Source: Clostridia bacterium (GTDB taxonomy: Bacteria; Bacillota; Clostridia; Christensenellales; CAG-138). From it: DNA of 64,000 nt. Made by a program: the position numbers and the translations under genes. The stretch covers positions 1 to 64,000 of the forward strand of contig JAFWJN010000004.1 of the NCBI GenBank assembly GCA_017514685.1, given 5' to 3'. Shown here one piece after another: positions 7,952-16,594 of this stretch. The notes under the pieces were generated by a model, which worked only from the letters and a program-made list of their open reading frames with translations, was not told the DNA's origin and did not search any database. Position 1 is the stretch's first letter. Every line of letters begins with the position of its first letter.

Positions 7952-8914
7952 ATGAAAAAAGCAGGTATATGGCTGATTATCGCGGCTTTTCTGGTCCTGA
8001 TCGGGGGAATGATTTTTACCGTCGCGATGATGGGTGCAAACTGGGATTTTTCCTCGTTCGGAGGATCCTATGAAACCAGAACCATTCAGATCGAAGAAGC
8101 GTTTCGTGATATTTCCGTTATGACAAACACGGCGGAAATCAGCTTTCTGCCGTCCGAAGACGGAAGGTGCAAGGCGGTTTTTCAGGATAGCAAGAAAGAA
8201 TGGCACTCGGCTTCCGTCGAGGATGGAACGCTTTCCATCATAGCCAATCTTTCAAAAAATCCAAAAGACCTGATGGGGTTCCTGTTTGGCAGCGGAAGTC
8301 CGAAAGTGACGCTTTATTTGCCGGAGAAGGAATACAACACGCTTTTTATCGAAGAGGATACGGGAGATATTGCAATCCCCAAGGACTTTTCTTTTGAGAA
8401 AATCGAAATCAAAGTTACCACAGGAGATGTCAGTTGCAACGCTTCTTCCAAAGAAACAGTCAGCATTGCGACCAGTACCGGAGATATCAGTGTGGAAGGA
8501 TCCTCAGCAAAAGGGTACGTCCTTGCGGTATCAACGGGAAAGATAAGGATGGACGCGATAGCGGCGGAAGAAGATGTCAGCATTGCCGTAAGTACAGGAA
8601 GAATCGAACTGAACGGTATTTCTGCCGGCAATTTCCTTTCCGGAGGGGGAACCGGAAAAGCTTTGCTGGAGAATGTTATCTGCCGGGAAAAGATTTCGAT
8701 CGAACGCAGTACCGGCGATGTGACGCTCAAGGATTGTGATGCGGCGGAACTGGAGATCAAGACCGGAACAGGGGATGTGCAAGGAACGCTCCTTTCGGAA
8801 AAAGTGTTTGTTGTGAAAACAAATACCGGAAAAATCCAGGTACCGGAAACCGTAACAGGCGGAAAGTGCAAAATTACAACGACAACCGGAGATATTAGGA
8901 TCACCGTTCAATAA
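7952..8914 (+). CDS. DUF4097-type beta-strand repeat membrane protein
   Basis: A 320-residue protein with an N-terminal membrane helix (about 6-28). The outside domain is built of roughly eight repeats of the form TTGDI/STGKI/STGRI (for example EEDTGDIAIPK, VTTGDVSCNA, ATSTGDISVEG, TNTGKIQVPE), the signature of the DUF4097 beta-helix. It is the third gene of PadR operon 2 and the counterpart of the gene at 4356. The repeat register is much more regular here than in that paralogue. An outer-face sensor or adhesin role is inferred from family context only. Confidence 0.82.
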   Translation: MKKAGIWLIIAAFLVLIGGMIFTVAMMGANWDFSSFGGSYETRTIQIEEAFRDISVMTNTAEISFLPSEDGRCKAVFQDSKKEWHSASVEDGTLSIIANLSKNPKDLMGFLFGSGSPKVTLYLPEKEYNTLFIEEDTGDIAIPKDFSFEKIEIKVTTGDVSCNASSKETVSIATSTGDISVEGSSAKGYVLAVSTGKIRMDAIAAEEDVSIAVSTGRIELNGISAGNFLSGGGTGKALLENVICREKISIERSTGDVTLKDCDAAELEIKTGTGDVQGTLLSEKVFVVKTNTGKIQVPETVTGGKCKITTTTGDIRITVQ

Positions 8915-8921
8915 GCAGCAT

Positions 8922-9638
8922 ATGGAGCATTACAGCAAAGGTATCATCTTCGTGCATGGAATCCAGGGAAGCCCGGGACAGTTTGACTTTCTAACAGAGA
9001 AGATTCCGGATGGGATCTATGTAAAGAATATCCTGCTTCCGGGTCACGGAGCATCGGTAAAAGAATTCCGGCAGGCAGGCGGGGAGCAATGGAAAAAGGC
9101 TGTTCTGGAGGAATGCCAGAAGGCAAGGAAACAGTGCGACAAGCTGTTTTTTGTCGGACATTCCATGGGATGCCTTCTCGGTATGCTGACGGAGCGGGAA
9201 CAGGCGCTTTTCAGCGGAATGCTTTTGGTCTGCTGTCCGTTCTATGTGTTTCCAACTTACCGGTACTGGAGAAACAATTTCTGGAGTCTGTGCCTGAAAG
9301 GAAAGACAGGCGACCCGTTCATCCGGGCAGCATGGGAAGCAAACAGCGTGTCCGCCCGGCATGCCGTTTCCTATCTTTTCTGCATACATCCGTACATGGA
9401 ACTGTTCCGACTGATGCGGTCTGTAAAAAAGGAAAAGACCGATCTTCCCCCGGAAACTGTATTCTGCTTTTCGGAAAAGGATGAGATCGTTCACAGGAGA
9501 AGCATAGCCTATGCGGACCGGATCCGAAAAGATAAAGCGGTCATCCTTCCAGGTTCCGGACATAATTATTTTACGGCTGAATCCAGGGTAAAATTAACGC
9601 AGATCCTGTTGGAACTGGCGGAAATCAAAAGAATCTGA
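8922..9638 (+). CDS. Alpha/beta-fold hydrolase
   Basis: A 238-residue enzyme. FVHGIQGSPGQF forms the oxyanion region, GHSMGC the nucleophile elbow with Ser, FSEKDEIV the acid, and GSGHNYF the catalytic His, so the triad is complete. It starts 7 bp after the DUF4097 stop with no clear ribosome site, so translation probably relies on coupling to that gene. The fold fits carboxylesterases and monoacylglycerol lipases; a lipid substrate would fit an envelope-stress operon, but that is inference. Confidence 0.82.
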   Translation: MEHYSKGIIFVHGIQGSPGQFDFLTEKIPDGIYVKNILLPGHGASVKEFRQAGGEQWKKAVLEECQKARKQCDKLFFVGHSMGCLLGMLTEREQALFSGMLLVCCPFYVFPTYRYWRNNFWSLCLKGKTGDPFIRAAWEANSVSARHAVSYLFCIHPYMELFRLMRSVKKEKTDLPPETVFCFSEKDEIVHRRSIAYADRIRKDKAVILPGSGHNYFTAESRVKLTQILLELAEIKRI

Positions 9639-9679
9639 TATAATATGATTCAGCAGATTTGAGCACAAAGGAGTAGAAT

Positions 9680-10087
9680 ATGGAGAAAAAAGCATACCGG
9701 TTTTACGGATGGCAAACTGCAGGTCCCGAAATCAGGGAACTCTACGACCGGTTCCTTGCAATCTGGGCGGAAGATACCTGCGCCCCAAGACTGAGAAAGG
9801 ACTGGAGCCCTCAGAATCCGACCGTCGGTCATTGTTCGATCACTTCGTTTCTGGTACAGGATCTTTACGGAGGAAAAGTATACGGCGTTCAGTTGCCGGA
9901 CGGCAGTTATCACTGCTATAACGATATCAACGGAACTGTGTTCGATCTGACCAGTGAGCAGTTTCAAGGGGAAGTGCTGCCATATGAGAACAACCCCGAA
10001 CAGTTCCGAGAAGAACATTTTAAGGATAAGGGGAAGTATCAGAGATACCTTCTTCTGAAAGAGCGGTTCGAAAAAGCAAATAAATAA
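9680..10087 (+). CDS. YunG-family protein
   Basis: A 135-residue cytoplasmic protein with the run CAPRLRKDWSPQNPTVGHCSITSFLVQD followed by a GGKVYG and FDLTSEQF region, which I recognise as the YunG family of Bacilli and Clostridia. The conserved Cys/His/Asp positions resemble a thiol-protease or transglutaminase-like pocket, but no activity is established. It has its own AAAGGAG site and a TATAAT at 9639-9644, and ends at a strong terminator. Confidence 0.72.
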   Translation: MEKKAYRFYGWQTAGPEIRELYDRFLAIWAEDTCAPRLRKDWSPQNPTVGHCSITSFLVQDLYGGKVYGVQLPDGSYHCYNDINGTVFDLTSEQFQGEVLPYENNPEQFREEHFKDKGKYQRYLLLKERFEKANK

Positions 10088-10125
10088 CGGATTTCCCAAA
10101 AAAGAAAATCCGAATCGGAACAACA

Positions 10126-10164
10126 TGCCGGTTCCGGCCAAGATGCCGGGGCCGGTATTTTTTT
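10126..10164 (+). terminator. Rho-independent terminator
   Basis: A 13-bp GC-rich stem (10126-10138 with 10145-10157, three G-U pairs) is followed by seven T at 10158-10164. The T run abuts the stop codon of the convergent LysR gene. Confidence 0.85.
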
Positions 10165-11123
10165 CAAAAGGATCCCGGAGAGGAAAACTTCTGCCTGGCG
10201 AGTTCGATAAAGTCCTGTCCGATTTTGCTCAGATAACGGAAACGGTTATAGCCGATCGCGATCGTATCGGTGATATCTTCCTTAAAGAAAGGAAGGATCT
10301 CAACCCGTTGACGAAGCTCCGATCCTTCGATTCCGGATACGATATAGCCGCTGTTCAGATACATCTCTGGACAGACGGCGAGCCCGATGCCTTCCGCGGC
10401 AAGACAGAACGCGGTCTGAATATTGGCGGTTTCCAGCTTGATCACAGGGTCCATGCTGTGAAGGGAGAATTCCTGGTCAACCAGCGCACGGATCCGGTCT
10501 CCCTTTTTCAGAAGAACAAAGGGAATGTCTTTGAAGATCGTGATGTCTCTGGATTCCCGGTAGGTTTGCAGAACAGATTCCGTTTTTTCGCCGAAGGAAT
10601 GCAAAAGGAGATCTTTCTGAGCAACCAGAAACATTTTTTCCTGAATCAAGGGCATATACTCTGCCGTTTCCAGAAGGAACGGGGCAAAACCGATCAGAAT
10701 GTCGATCTGACCTTTGGACAGATCGTTTTCCATTTTTTCCGTCGAGCCCTCAAAAATGGAGATTTCAGCATATGGGTATAAGCGGCTGAAGTCCGGGAGA
10801 ATCTTCGGAAGAATAGCCTGACCGCGGGTATAGGATATTCCGATTCTCAGTTCACCGCGGCGGTTATGATTTGCGTCATCGATAACGGAAGCGGTCTGAC
10901 GCTGAATGTCCAGAATCTGAAGGGCAGATCGCTGAAAGCATTTTCCGGAATAAGTCAGTTCCAGTTTTCCGCGGCGTGTGAAAAGCTCGCAGCCGAGTTC
11001 CGATTCCATCCGCAAGATCAGCCCGCTGAGAGCCTGCTGGGAAATATGGAGCTTGTCGGCGGCTTTCGTGATGCTGCCTTCTTCCGCTACGGTCAGAAAA
11101 TATTCAAGGTTTTGAAAATTCAT
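10164..11123 (-). CDS. LysR-family transcriptional regulator
   Basis: A 319-residue regulator. The N-terminal winged helix is MNFQNLEYFLTVAEEGSITKAAD..HISQQALSGLI (1-60), followed by a linker helix and a two-lobe periplasmic-binding-like effector domain (about 90-300). It is divergent from the korDABC-sucCD operon with 178 bp between them, the standard arrangement for a LysR activator of the neighbouring operon. The effector is probably a 2-oxoacid or a dicarboxylate, by context only. Confidence 0.9.
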   Translation of the reverse strand: MNFQNLEYFLTVAEEGSITKAADKLHISQQALSGLILRMESELGCELFTRRGKLELTYSGKCFQRSALQILDIQRQTASVIDDANHNRRGELRIGISYTRGQAILPKILPDFSRLYPYAEISIFEGSTEKMENDLSKGQIDILIGFAPFLLETAEYMPLIQEKMFLVAQKDLLLHSFGEKTESVLQTYRESRDITIFKDIPFVLLKKGDRIRALVDQEFSLHSMDPVIKLETANIQTAFCLAAEGIGLAVCPEMYLNSGYIVSGIEGSELRQRVEILPFFKEDITDTIAIGYNRFRYLSKIGQDFIELARQKFSSPGSF

Positions 11124-11189
11124 GGAGTTCCCTCGGAAAAAACGATTTTTGCTGTATGCAAAACAATCATAACATAATATCGATTACAT

Positions 11190-11207
11190 CACAACATTTA
11201 TATTGTG
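11190..11207. promoter_or_regulatory. Candidate LysR operator
   Basis: The dyad CACAA-N8-TTGTG lies in the LysR/kor intergenic region. Over 18 bp, 14 positions match the reverse complement, consistent with the interrupted palindromes bound by LysR dimers. No single consensus promoter for the kor operon stands out beside it. Confidence 0.45.
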
Positions 11208-11301
11208 GAAAAATCAGTTTAATTACTGTTTGATGTTTTGAAAGCATGGTGATATTGTGAAGCTGTAAAATAGTTTTCGCAGGAAAGAGAGGATTCTTGA
11301 T

Positions 11302-11535
11302 TTGTCTAAGAAGAAGGTTCTGGTCCTGAATTCGGACTGGTGCAAAGGCTGCGGAATCTGCGCTGCCTTCTGCCCGAAACAAGCATTGAAAATCGTTGAT
11401 GAAAAAGCCAGACTGGTCAACCAGGAAGCGTGCATTCTGTGCGGACAGTGCGAGCTGCGCTGCCCGGATTACGCCATTTTTCTGACTGAACCGGAAGAGG
11501 AAGGAGATGAGGTACAGTGGGTAAAACCGTACTGA
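11302..11535 (+). CDS. korD: 2-oxoglutarate:ferredoxin oxidoreductase, delta (ferredoxin) subunit
   Basis: A 77-residue 2[4Fe-4S] ferredoxin-like subunit. The first cluster motif is WCKGCGICAAFCPK and the second CILCGQCELRCP. It passes electrons from the TPP centre of KorB to ferredoxin. It starts at a TTG codon with AGAGAGG upstream (11287-11293) and overlaps korA by 19 bp. First gene of the korDABC-sucCD operon. Confidence 0.88.
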   Translation: MSKKKVLVLNSDWCKGCGICAAFCPKQALKIVDEKARLVNQEACILCGQCELRCPDYAIFLTEPEEEGDEVQWVKPY

Positions 11536-12650
11536 TGCAGGGAAACGAAGCCTGTGTGGAAGGCGCACTGGCAGCGGGAATGCGGCTGTATGCCGGATAC
11601 CCGATCACTCCGTCTACGGAAATCGCTGAACTCAGTGCTCTGAGACTTCCGCAGGAAGGCGGCAAATTTATTCAGATGGAGGATGAGATTGCCTCTATTG
11701 CCTGCGCAATCGGAGCATCCGTTGCGGGAGTCAAATCCATGACTGCGACGTCAGGTCCCGGCTTTTCGCTGAAACAGGAAAATATCGGCTATGCGTGTCT
11801 TGCCGAGATTCCTCTGGTCATTGTAGATGTGCAGAGGACAGGCCCGTCAACCGGAATGCCGACTTCTCCCGCACAGGGCGATGTCATGATGGCAAGATGG
11901 GGAACACATGGGGATCATCCGATTATTGTGCTCTGTCCGTCCTCGGTCAAGGAGACCTATGATCTGACCGTCAGAAGCTTTAACCTTTCGGAGAAATACC
12001 GGACACCGGTCATTCTGCTGATGGATGAGATCATCGGACATCTGCGGGAAGGAATGGAACTTCCGGATCCGGAAGAACTTGAGATCATCGACCGCCCGAC
12101 GGTACGCTTTCCGGAACCGAAGCGTCTCCCCTATCATATGAAAAAAGGACAGACGGTTCCCGCAATGGCACCCTTCGGATGCGGACAACGGTACAATATC
12201 ACGGGATTGATCCATGACGAAACGGGATTTCCGACCAATTCCCATGAGGAAGCCGAAAAGCTGATGTACCGCCTGATGCATAAGATCTCCGACAATTATG
12301 ATGACATTGTCCGGAGCGAAGAAAGAAATACGGAAGACGCGGATACGCTGATCGTGTGCTACGGCGGAACGATGCGCGCGGCAACCGAGGCAATGGAGCG
12401 GGCAAGAGAAAAAGGCATGAAAGTCGGAATCTTCCGCCCGATCACGATCTGGCCTTTCCCGGAGAGAGAACTGAAGAAACTGAGCGGCAAGGTTAAAAAG
12501 ATCCTGGTCGCGGAGCACAACTACGGACAGATTGTTCTGGAAGTGGAGCGGATCGTGAAAAACGATTGCAAGGTTGATTTTATCGGCAAGGTGAACGGAA
12601 CGGTGATCACGCCCGATGAACTGGTGAAGAAACTGGAGGAGGCGGAATAA
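11517..12650 (+). CDS. korA: 2-oxoglutarate:ferredoxin oxidoreductase, alpha subunit
   Basis: A 377-residue subunit containing the pyrimidine-binding fold of 2-oxoacid:acceptor oxidoreductases. It begins GKTVLMQGNEACVEGALAAGM and has the AGYPITPSTEIAE signature and the PTSPAQGDVMMARWGTHGD stretch. It forms a hetero-oligomer with KorB, C and D and converts 2-oxoglutarate plus CoA to succinyl-CoA, CO2 and reduced ferredoxin. The GTG start follows AAGGAGA inside the end of korD. The 2-oxoglutarate specificity is inferred from the adjacent sucCD; the family also includes branched-chain oxoacid enzymes. Confidence 0.88.
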   Translation: MGKTVLMQGNEACVEGALAAGMRLYAGYPITPSTEIAELSALRLPQEGGKFIQMEDEIASIACAIGASVAGVKSMTATSGPGFSLKQENIGYACLAEIPLVIVDVQRTGPSTGMPTSPAQGDVMMARWGTHGDHPIIVLCPSSVKETYDLTVRSFNLSEKYRTPVILLMDEIIGHLREGMELPDPEELEIIDRPTVRFPEPKRLPYHMKKGQTVPAMAPFGCGQRYNITGLIHDETGFPTNSHEEAEKLMYRLMHKISDNYDDIVRSEERNTEDADTLIVCYGGTMRAATEAMERAREKGMKVGIFRPITIWPFPERELKKLSGKVKKILVAEHNYGQIVLEVERIVKNDCKVDFIGKVNGTVITPDELVKKLEEAE

Positions 12651-13520
12651 ATGGTTAATACAGGAGATGTAAGCAGCAATCCCGGAAAAACCTCGACGCT
12701 GATCTATAAATATATGCGCCCGGAACATCTTCCGCACATCTGGTGTCCCGGCTGCGGAAACGGCATTATCATGCGTGATGTGGTCCAGGCAATTGAAAAT
12801 CTTGGTCTCAGCCGCAACAAGACCGTGATTGTTTCCGGAATCGGCTGTTCTTCCAGAGCGGCAGGGTATCTGGATTTCAATACGATCCATACGACCCACG
12901 GACGTGCGATCGCGTTCGCGACCGGCATCAAGCTGGCGAATCCGGAACTGGAAGTAATCGTGCTGGCGGGAGACGGGGACATTTCCGCAATCGGCGGTAA
13001 TCATCTGATCCATGCGGCAAGAAGAAATATTGGGATCACGGTCGTTGTTTTCAACAATGAGATCTACGGTATGACCGGAGGACAGTACTCACCGACCACC
13101 CCGAGGGGAGATTACGGAACGACCGCGCCGTACGGAAACTTTGACCGTTCGTTTGATATTGCGGGACTTGCCTATGGAGCGGGAGCTTCCTATGCGGCAA
13201 GGGGAAGCGCTTATCATGTGCAGCAGACGATTTCTCTGATTCAGGAAGGAATCCGGCATCAGGGATTCTCCATAATAGATGTCGCCTCCGTCTGTCCGAC
13301 TTATTACGGCAGAAAGAACAAAAAGGGCAGCGCGGTGGATATGATGCGCTGGCAAAAGGAAAACTCGGTGACCCAGGAGCAGGCAAACCGGATGACACCC
13401 GAAGAACTGCGCGGAAAGCTTATCATCGGACTGCTCCATCAGGTTCAGTATCCGGAGTACACTTACGAGTATGAAAAACTGATCAACCGCCTTGCAAAGG
13501 AGCGTGAGGATAATGAGTAA
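12651..13520 (+). CDS. korB: 2-oxoglutarate:ferredoxin oxidoreductase, beta (TPP-binding) subunit
   Basis: A 289-residue TPP-binding subunit. HIWCPGCGNG is the N-terminal signature, GDGDISAIGGNH the Mg-TPP motif, and NNEIYGMTGGQYSPTTP a typical follow-on segment. It starts right after the korA stop with a GGAGG site and overlaps korC by 8 bp. It carries the catalytic thiamine of the complex. Confidence 0.92.
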   Translation: MVNTGDVSSNPGKTSTLIYKYMRPEHLPHIWCPGCGNGIIMRDVVQAIENLGLSRNKTVIVSGIGCSSRAAGYLDFNTIHTTHGRAIAFATGIKLANPELEVIVLAGDGDISAIGGNHLIHAARRNIGITVVVFNNEIYGMTGGQYSPTTPRGDYGTTAPYGNFDRSFDIAGLAYGAGASYAARGSAYHVQQTISLIQEGIRHQGFSIIDVASVCPTYYGRKNKKGSAVDMMRWQKENSVTQEQANRMTPEELRGKLIIGLLHQVQYPEYTYEYEKLINRLAKEREDNE

Positions 13521-14085
13521 AACAGAACTCAGGCTGACGGGAAGCGGCGGACAGGGCGTTATCCTGGCAACGGTGATCCTGGCGGAAGCAGCGGTTTTAG
13601 CCGGAAAGTATACGGCTCAGAGCCAGTCTTACGGACCGGAAGCAAGAGGCGGCAGCTGCAAGGCGGAAGTTCTTATTTCGGAGGAACCAATCGCCTTTAC
13701 GAAAGTGCAGAATCCGACGCTGCTGATGGCGCTGACACAGAAATCACTGGAGCAGTACACGAAAAAACTGCCGGATTCCTGCAGGATCCTGATGGATGAT
13801 TCTCTGGTTCTCCCGGAAAATATCGATCGGAGCAGAGTTACGGCTCTTCCGATCTTAAGAACGGCAAAAGAGGAGATTAAAAAGGCGATGACCGCGAACA
13901 TCATCGCGGTGGGAGCGATCAACAGCATTCTGCATCTGGTACCGGATGACGTGCTCCGGTCAGCAGTTATGATGCACGTTCCGAAGGGAACGGAAGCGCT
14001 GAACGCGAAAGCGCTCGAATGCGGACTGAACCTTCTAGAAAGACAGCAGGAAACAAAGGAAGGAGCAGAACGTGAAGATTCATGA
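13513..14085 (+). CDS. korC: 2-oxoglutarate:ferredoxin oxidoreductase, gamma subunit
   Basis: A 190-residue gamma subunit of the 2-oxoacid oxidoreductase complex. TGSGGQGVILA and SQSYGPEARGG are the family signatures. The start was set at the ATG at 13513, overlapping the korB stop (ATGAGTAA), because GAGGA lies just upstream; a start 7 codons earlier would be less well placed. It overlaps sucC by 14 bp. Confidence 0.9.
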   Translation: MSKTELRLTGSGGQGVILATVILAEAAVLAGKYTAQSQSYGPEARGGSCKAEVLISEEPIAFTKVQNPTLLMALTQKSLEQYTKKLPDSCRILMDDSLVLPENIDRSRVTALPILRTAKEEIKKAMTANIIAVGAINSILHLVPDDVLRSAVMMHVPKGTEALNAKALECGLNLLERQQETKEGAEREDS

Positions 14086-15241
14086 GTACCAGGCAAAGGA
14101 ACTGCTGAAGGAATACGGCGCGCCTGTTCCGGAAGGAACAGTCTGCCTGACTCCGGAAGAGGTTTTCAATGCCGCGAAGGCGCTGGGTCCCTGTGTCTTG
14201 AAAGCGCAGATCCATTCCGGTGCCCGAGGAAAAGCCGGCGGCGTCAAATTCGCAAGCACAGCCAAGGAAGCGGAAGAACTTGCCGGAAAAATGTTCGGCA
14301 TGACGTTGGTTACCAATCAGACCGGCCCGCAGGGAAGGACGGTTCGCCGGATTCTGGTTACGGATGCGGTCAAGGTCAGAAAGGAATACTATCTGAGCGT
14401 GACCGGGGATATGGCACGCGCGGGATTGCTGATCATAGGGTCTTCGGAAGGCGGAACGGAAATCGAGGATACGGCAAAGAATCATCCGGAAGCGATCATT
14501 CAGGTTCCGGTATCCGCAGTGGAAGGGCTAAAGTACTATGAAATGCTGGAGACCGCGGACCGGATGAATATCCCGATGGAACAGAGAGAGCAGTTCTATA
14601 CCCTTTTGAAAGCCATGGTGCGGCTGTATCTGGAAAAGGACTGTTCCCTTGTCGAAATCAATCCTCTGGTTGAGACGGAGGAAGGAAATCTTCTGTGCCT
14701 GGATGCCAAGGTGAATTTTGATGACAACGCTTTGTTCCGTCATCCGGAAATCACAATGCTCAGAGATATCGCGGAAGAGGACGAAAAGGAATACCGGGCA
14801 TCCCAGTATGATCTGAACTATGTCAGTCTTACCGGCAATATCGGATGTCTGGTAAACGGTGCAGGGCTTGCTATGGCAACGATGGATATTATCCGGAAGT
14901 TCGGTGGGTATCCCGCAAACTTTCTCGATGTCGGAGGAAGCGCGACTGCGGAAAAGGTGGCTGCGGCATTCAAGATCCTCCTTTCCGATCCGAATGTGAA
15001 AGCCATTTTCATCAACATCTTCGGCGGGATCATGAAATGCGATATTATCGCGGAAGGTGTTGTTGCAGCGGCGAAAGAGACGGGACTGGCGGTTCCGCTT
15101 GTTGTACGGCTGGAAGGCACAAACGTGGAGAAAGGCAGAGAGATCCTAAGCCGGTCCGGTATGAATATCGTTTCAGCCAAGGACATGGCAGACGGTGCGC
15201 ACAAAGCGGTCTGTCTGGCAAACGGAGGTGATCGGGAATGA
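14072..15241 (+). CDS. sucC: Succinate-CoA ligase, beta subunit
   Basis: A 389-residue ATP-grasp subunit. It opens [22 protein letters not shown] and contains the Mg-binding EINPLV segment, [11 protein letters not shown], and the GGIMKCD motif near the CoA-ligase domain. With SucD it converts succinyl-CoA, ADP or GDP and phosphate to succinate, CoA and NTP. GTG start with AAGGAGC upstream. Its fusion into the kor operon couples 2-oxoglutarate oxidation to substrate-level phosphorylation. Confidence 0.95.
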   Translation: MKIHEYQAKELLKEYGAPVPEGTVCLTPEEVFNAAKALGPCVLKAQIHSGARGKAGGVKFASTAKEAEELAGKMFGMTLVTNQTGPQGRTVRRILVTDAVKVRKEYYLSVTGDMARAGLLIIGSSEGGTEIEDTAKNHPEAIIQVPVSAVEGLKYYEMLETADRMNIPMEQREQFYTLLKAMVRLYLEKDCSLVEINPLVETEEGNLLCLDAKVNFDDNALFRHPEITMLRDIAEEDEKEYRASQYDLNYVSLTGNIGCLVNGAGLAMATMDIIRKFGGYPANFLDVGGSATAEKVAAAFKILLSDPNVKAIFINIFGGIMKCDIIAEGVVAAAKETGLAVPLVVRLEGTNVEKGREILSRSGMNIVSAKDMADGAHKAVCLANGGDRE

Positions 15242-16143
15242 GCATTTTAGTGAACCGTGATACAAAACTGCTGGTTCAGGGAATCACCGGTCATCAGGGA
15301 AAGTACCATACTGAACAGATGATTCTGTACGGGACGAACGTCGTCGGCGGAGTAACGCCAGGAAAAGGCGGGCAAACGGTATTTGATGTTCCTGTCTTCA
15401 ATACGGTTCGGGAAGCAAAACTGGCGACAGGAGCAAATGCGTCGGTCATCTATGTTCCGCCAAAGGCGGCGGCGGATTCTATTCTGGAAGCAGCAGATGC
15501 CGGGCTTGATCTGGTAATCTGCATTACGGAAGGGATTCCCGTACTGGACATGGCGAGAGTAAAACACTATCTTGCGGGAACGAAAACAAAGCTGATCGGT
15601 CCGAATTGCCCCGGAATCATTACGCCCGGAGAATGCAAAGCAGGCATTCTGCCCGGATACATCCATAAACCTGGGCATGTAGGTGTCATTTCCCGCTCCG
15701 GAACGCTGACCTATGAAGCCGTTAACCAGCTGTCGGCACTCGGCATCGGACAGTCCACGGCGATCGGAATCGGAGGAGATCCGATTCGGGGGCTTGGATT
15801 CACGGAAGTTTTAGAACTGTTTGAGCAGGATCCCGACACCTATGCTGTCGTCATGATCGGCGAGATCGGCGGAAGCGGTGAAGAAGAGGCGGCGGAATTT
15901 ATTCGAAAGAACATGACAAAGCCTGTCGCGGCGTTCATCTCCGGTCAGACGGCTCCGAAGGGGAAACGGATGGGTCACGCCGGTGCGATCATTTCCGGCG
16001 GCAAAGGAACCGCGGAAGGAAAGATCCGCGCGCTGCGCGACTGCGGAGTGCTGGTTGCGGACACGCCGGATCTGATCGGCGAGACACTGAAAGCCGCCTT
16101 GATCAACGCCGGTATCTATAATCAATGCAGGACGGAGGTCTGA
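15238..16143 (+). CDS. sucD: Succinate-CoA ligase, alpha subunit
   Basis: A 301-residue subunit. The CoA-binding fold starts [34 protein letters not shown] and [10 protein letters not shown] follow; the phosphorylated His is in [12 protein letters not shown] (His247, equivalent to His246 of the E. coli enzyme). It overlaps sucC by 4 bp (ATGA), so translation is coupled. Confidence 0.95.
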   Translation: MSILVNRDTKLLVQGITGHQGKYHTEQMILYGTNVVGGVTPGKGGQTVFDVPVFNTVREAKLATGANASVIYVPPKAAADSILEAADAGLDLVICITEGIPVLDMARVKHYLAGTKTKLIGPNCPGIITPGECKAGILPGYIHKPGHVGVISRSGTLTYEAVNQLSALGIGQSTAIGIGGDPIRGLGFTEVLELFEQDPDTYAVVMIGEIGGSGEEEAAEFIRKNMTKPVAAFISGQTAPKGKRMGHAGAIISGGKGTAEGKIRALRDCGVLVADTPDLIGETLKAALINAGIYNQCRTEV

Positions 16144-16150
16144 AGTTAAA

Positions 16151-16423
16151 ATGAAAGAAATATTGGAAGCCGCGATGGTTCTGTGCTTTGGAATTTCCTG
16201 GCCGGTGGCAATTGTCAAATCCTGGAAATCCAGGACAACAAAGGGAAAAAGCCTGGTGTTCATGCTCTTTATCTGGGTTGGATATGTATGCGGAATCGCG
16301 TCGAAACTGATTGCCGGGAATCTGACTTATGTGTTTGTGTTCTATGTGCTGAACATCATCATGGTGACCGTGGATATCTGTCTGTATTTCCGGAATCTGA
16401 AATACGACCGGCAGCAGATCTGA
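16151..16423 (+). CDS. SemiSWEET/PQ-loop-like small membrane protein
   Basis: A 90-residue protein with three predicted membrane helices (about 6-24, 34-55 and 60-83). The segment SWPVAIVKSWKSRTTKGKSLVF resembles the first helix and loop of PQ-loop half-transporters, though Trp-Pro replaces the usual Pro-Gln. SemiSWEETs dimerise to pass sugars or small solutes. It begins 7 bp after sucD, with a GGAGGT site inside the sucD end, so it belongs to the kor-suc operon; a role in moving an organic acid or sugar is only a guess. Confidence 0.6.
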   Translation: MKEILEAAMVLCFGISWPVAIVKSWKSRTTKGKSLVFMLFIWVGYVCGIASKLIAGNLTYVFVFYVLNIIMVTVDICLYFRNLKYDRQQI

Positions 16424-16446
16424 CAGAAACCTAAATATAATTTTTT

Positions 16447-16505
16447 ACAGAGAGAGCTATGCCCTGATTTCATGCAGAATGTCAGGACATAGCTCTGTAT
16501 TTTTG
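16447..16505 (+). terminator. Rho-independent terminator
   Basis: AGAGCTATG (16453-16461) pairs with CATAGCTCT (16488-16496), extended by CCTGA/TCAGG inside, and is followed by TATTTTT. It closes the kor-suc operon. Confidence 0.8.
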
Positions 16506-16594
16506 GAGGAATTGAGAAAAAGAATCATCCTGTATATTTTCAACTGGAAACAGATATGGTAGAGTGTAAGCAGCAAAAACCATGAGGTGTTGAA

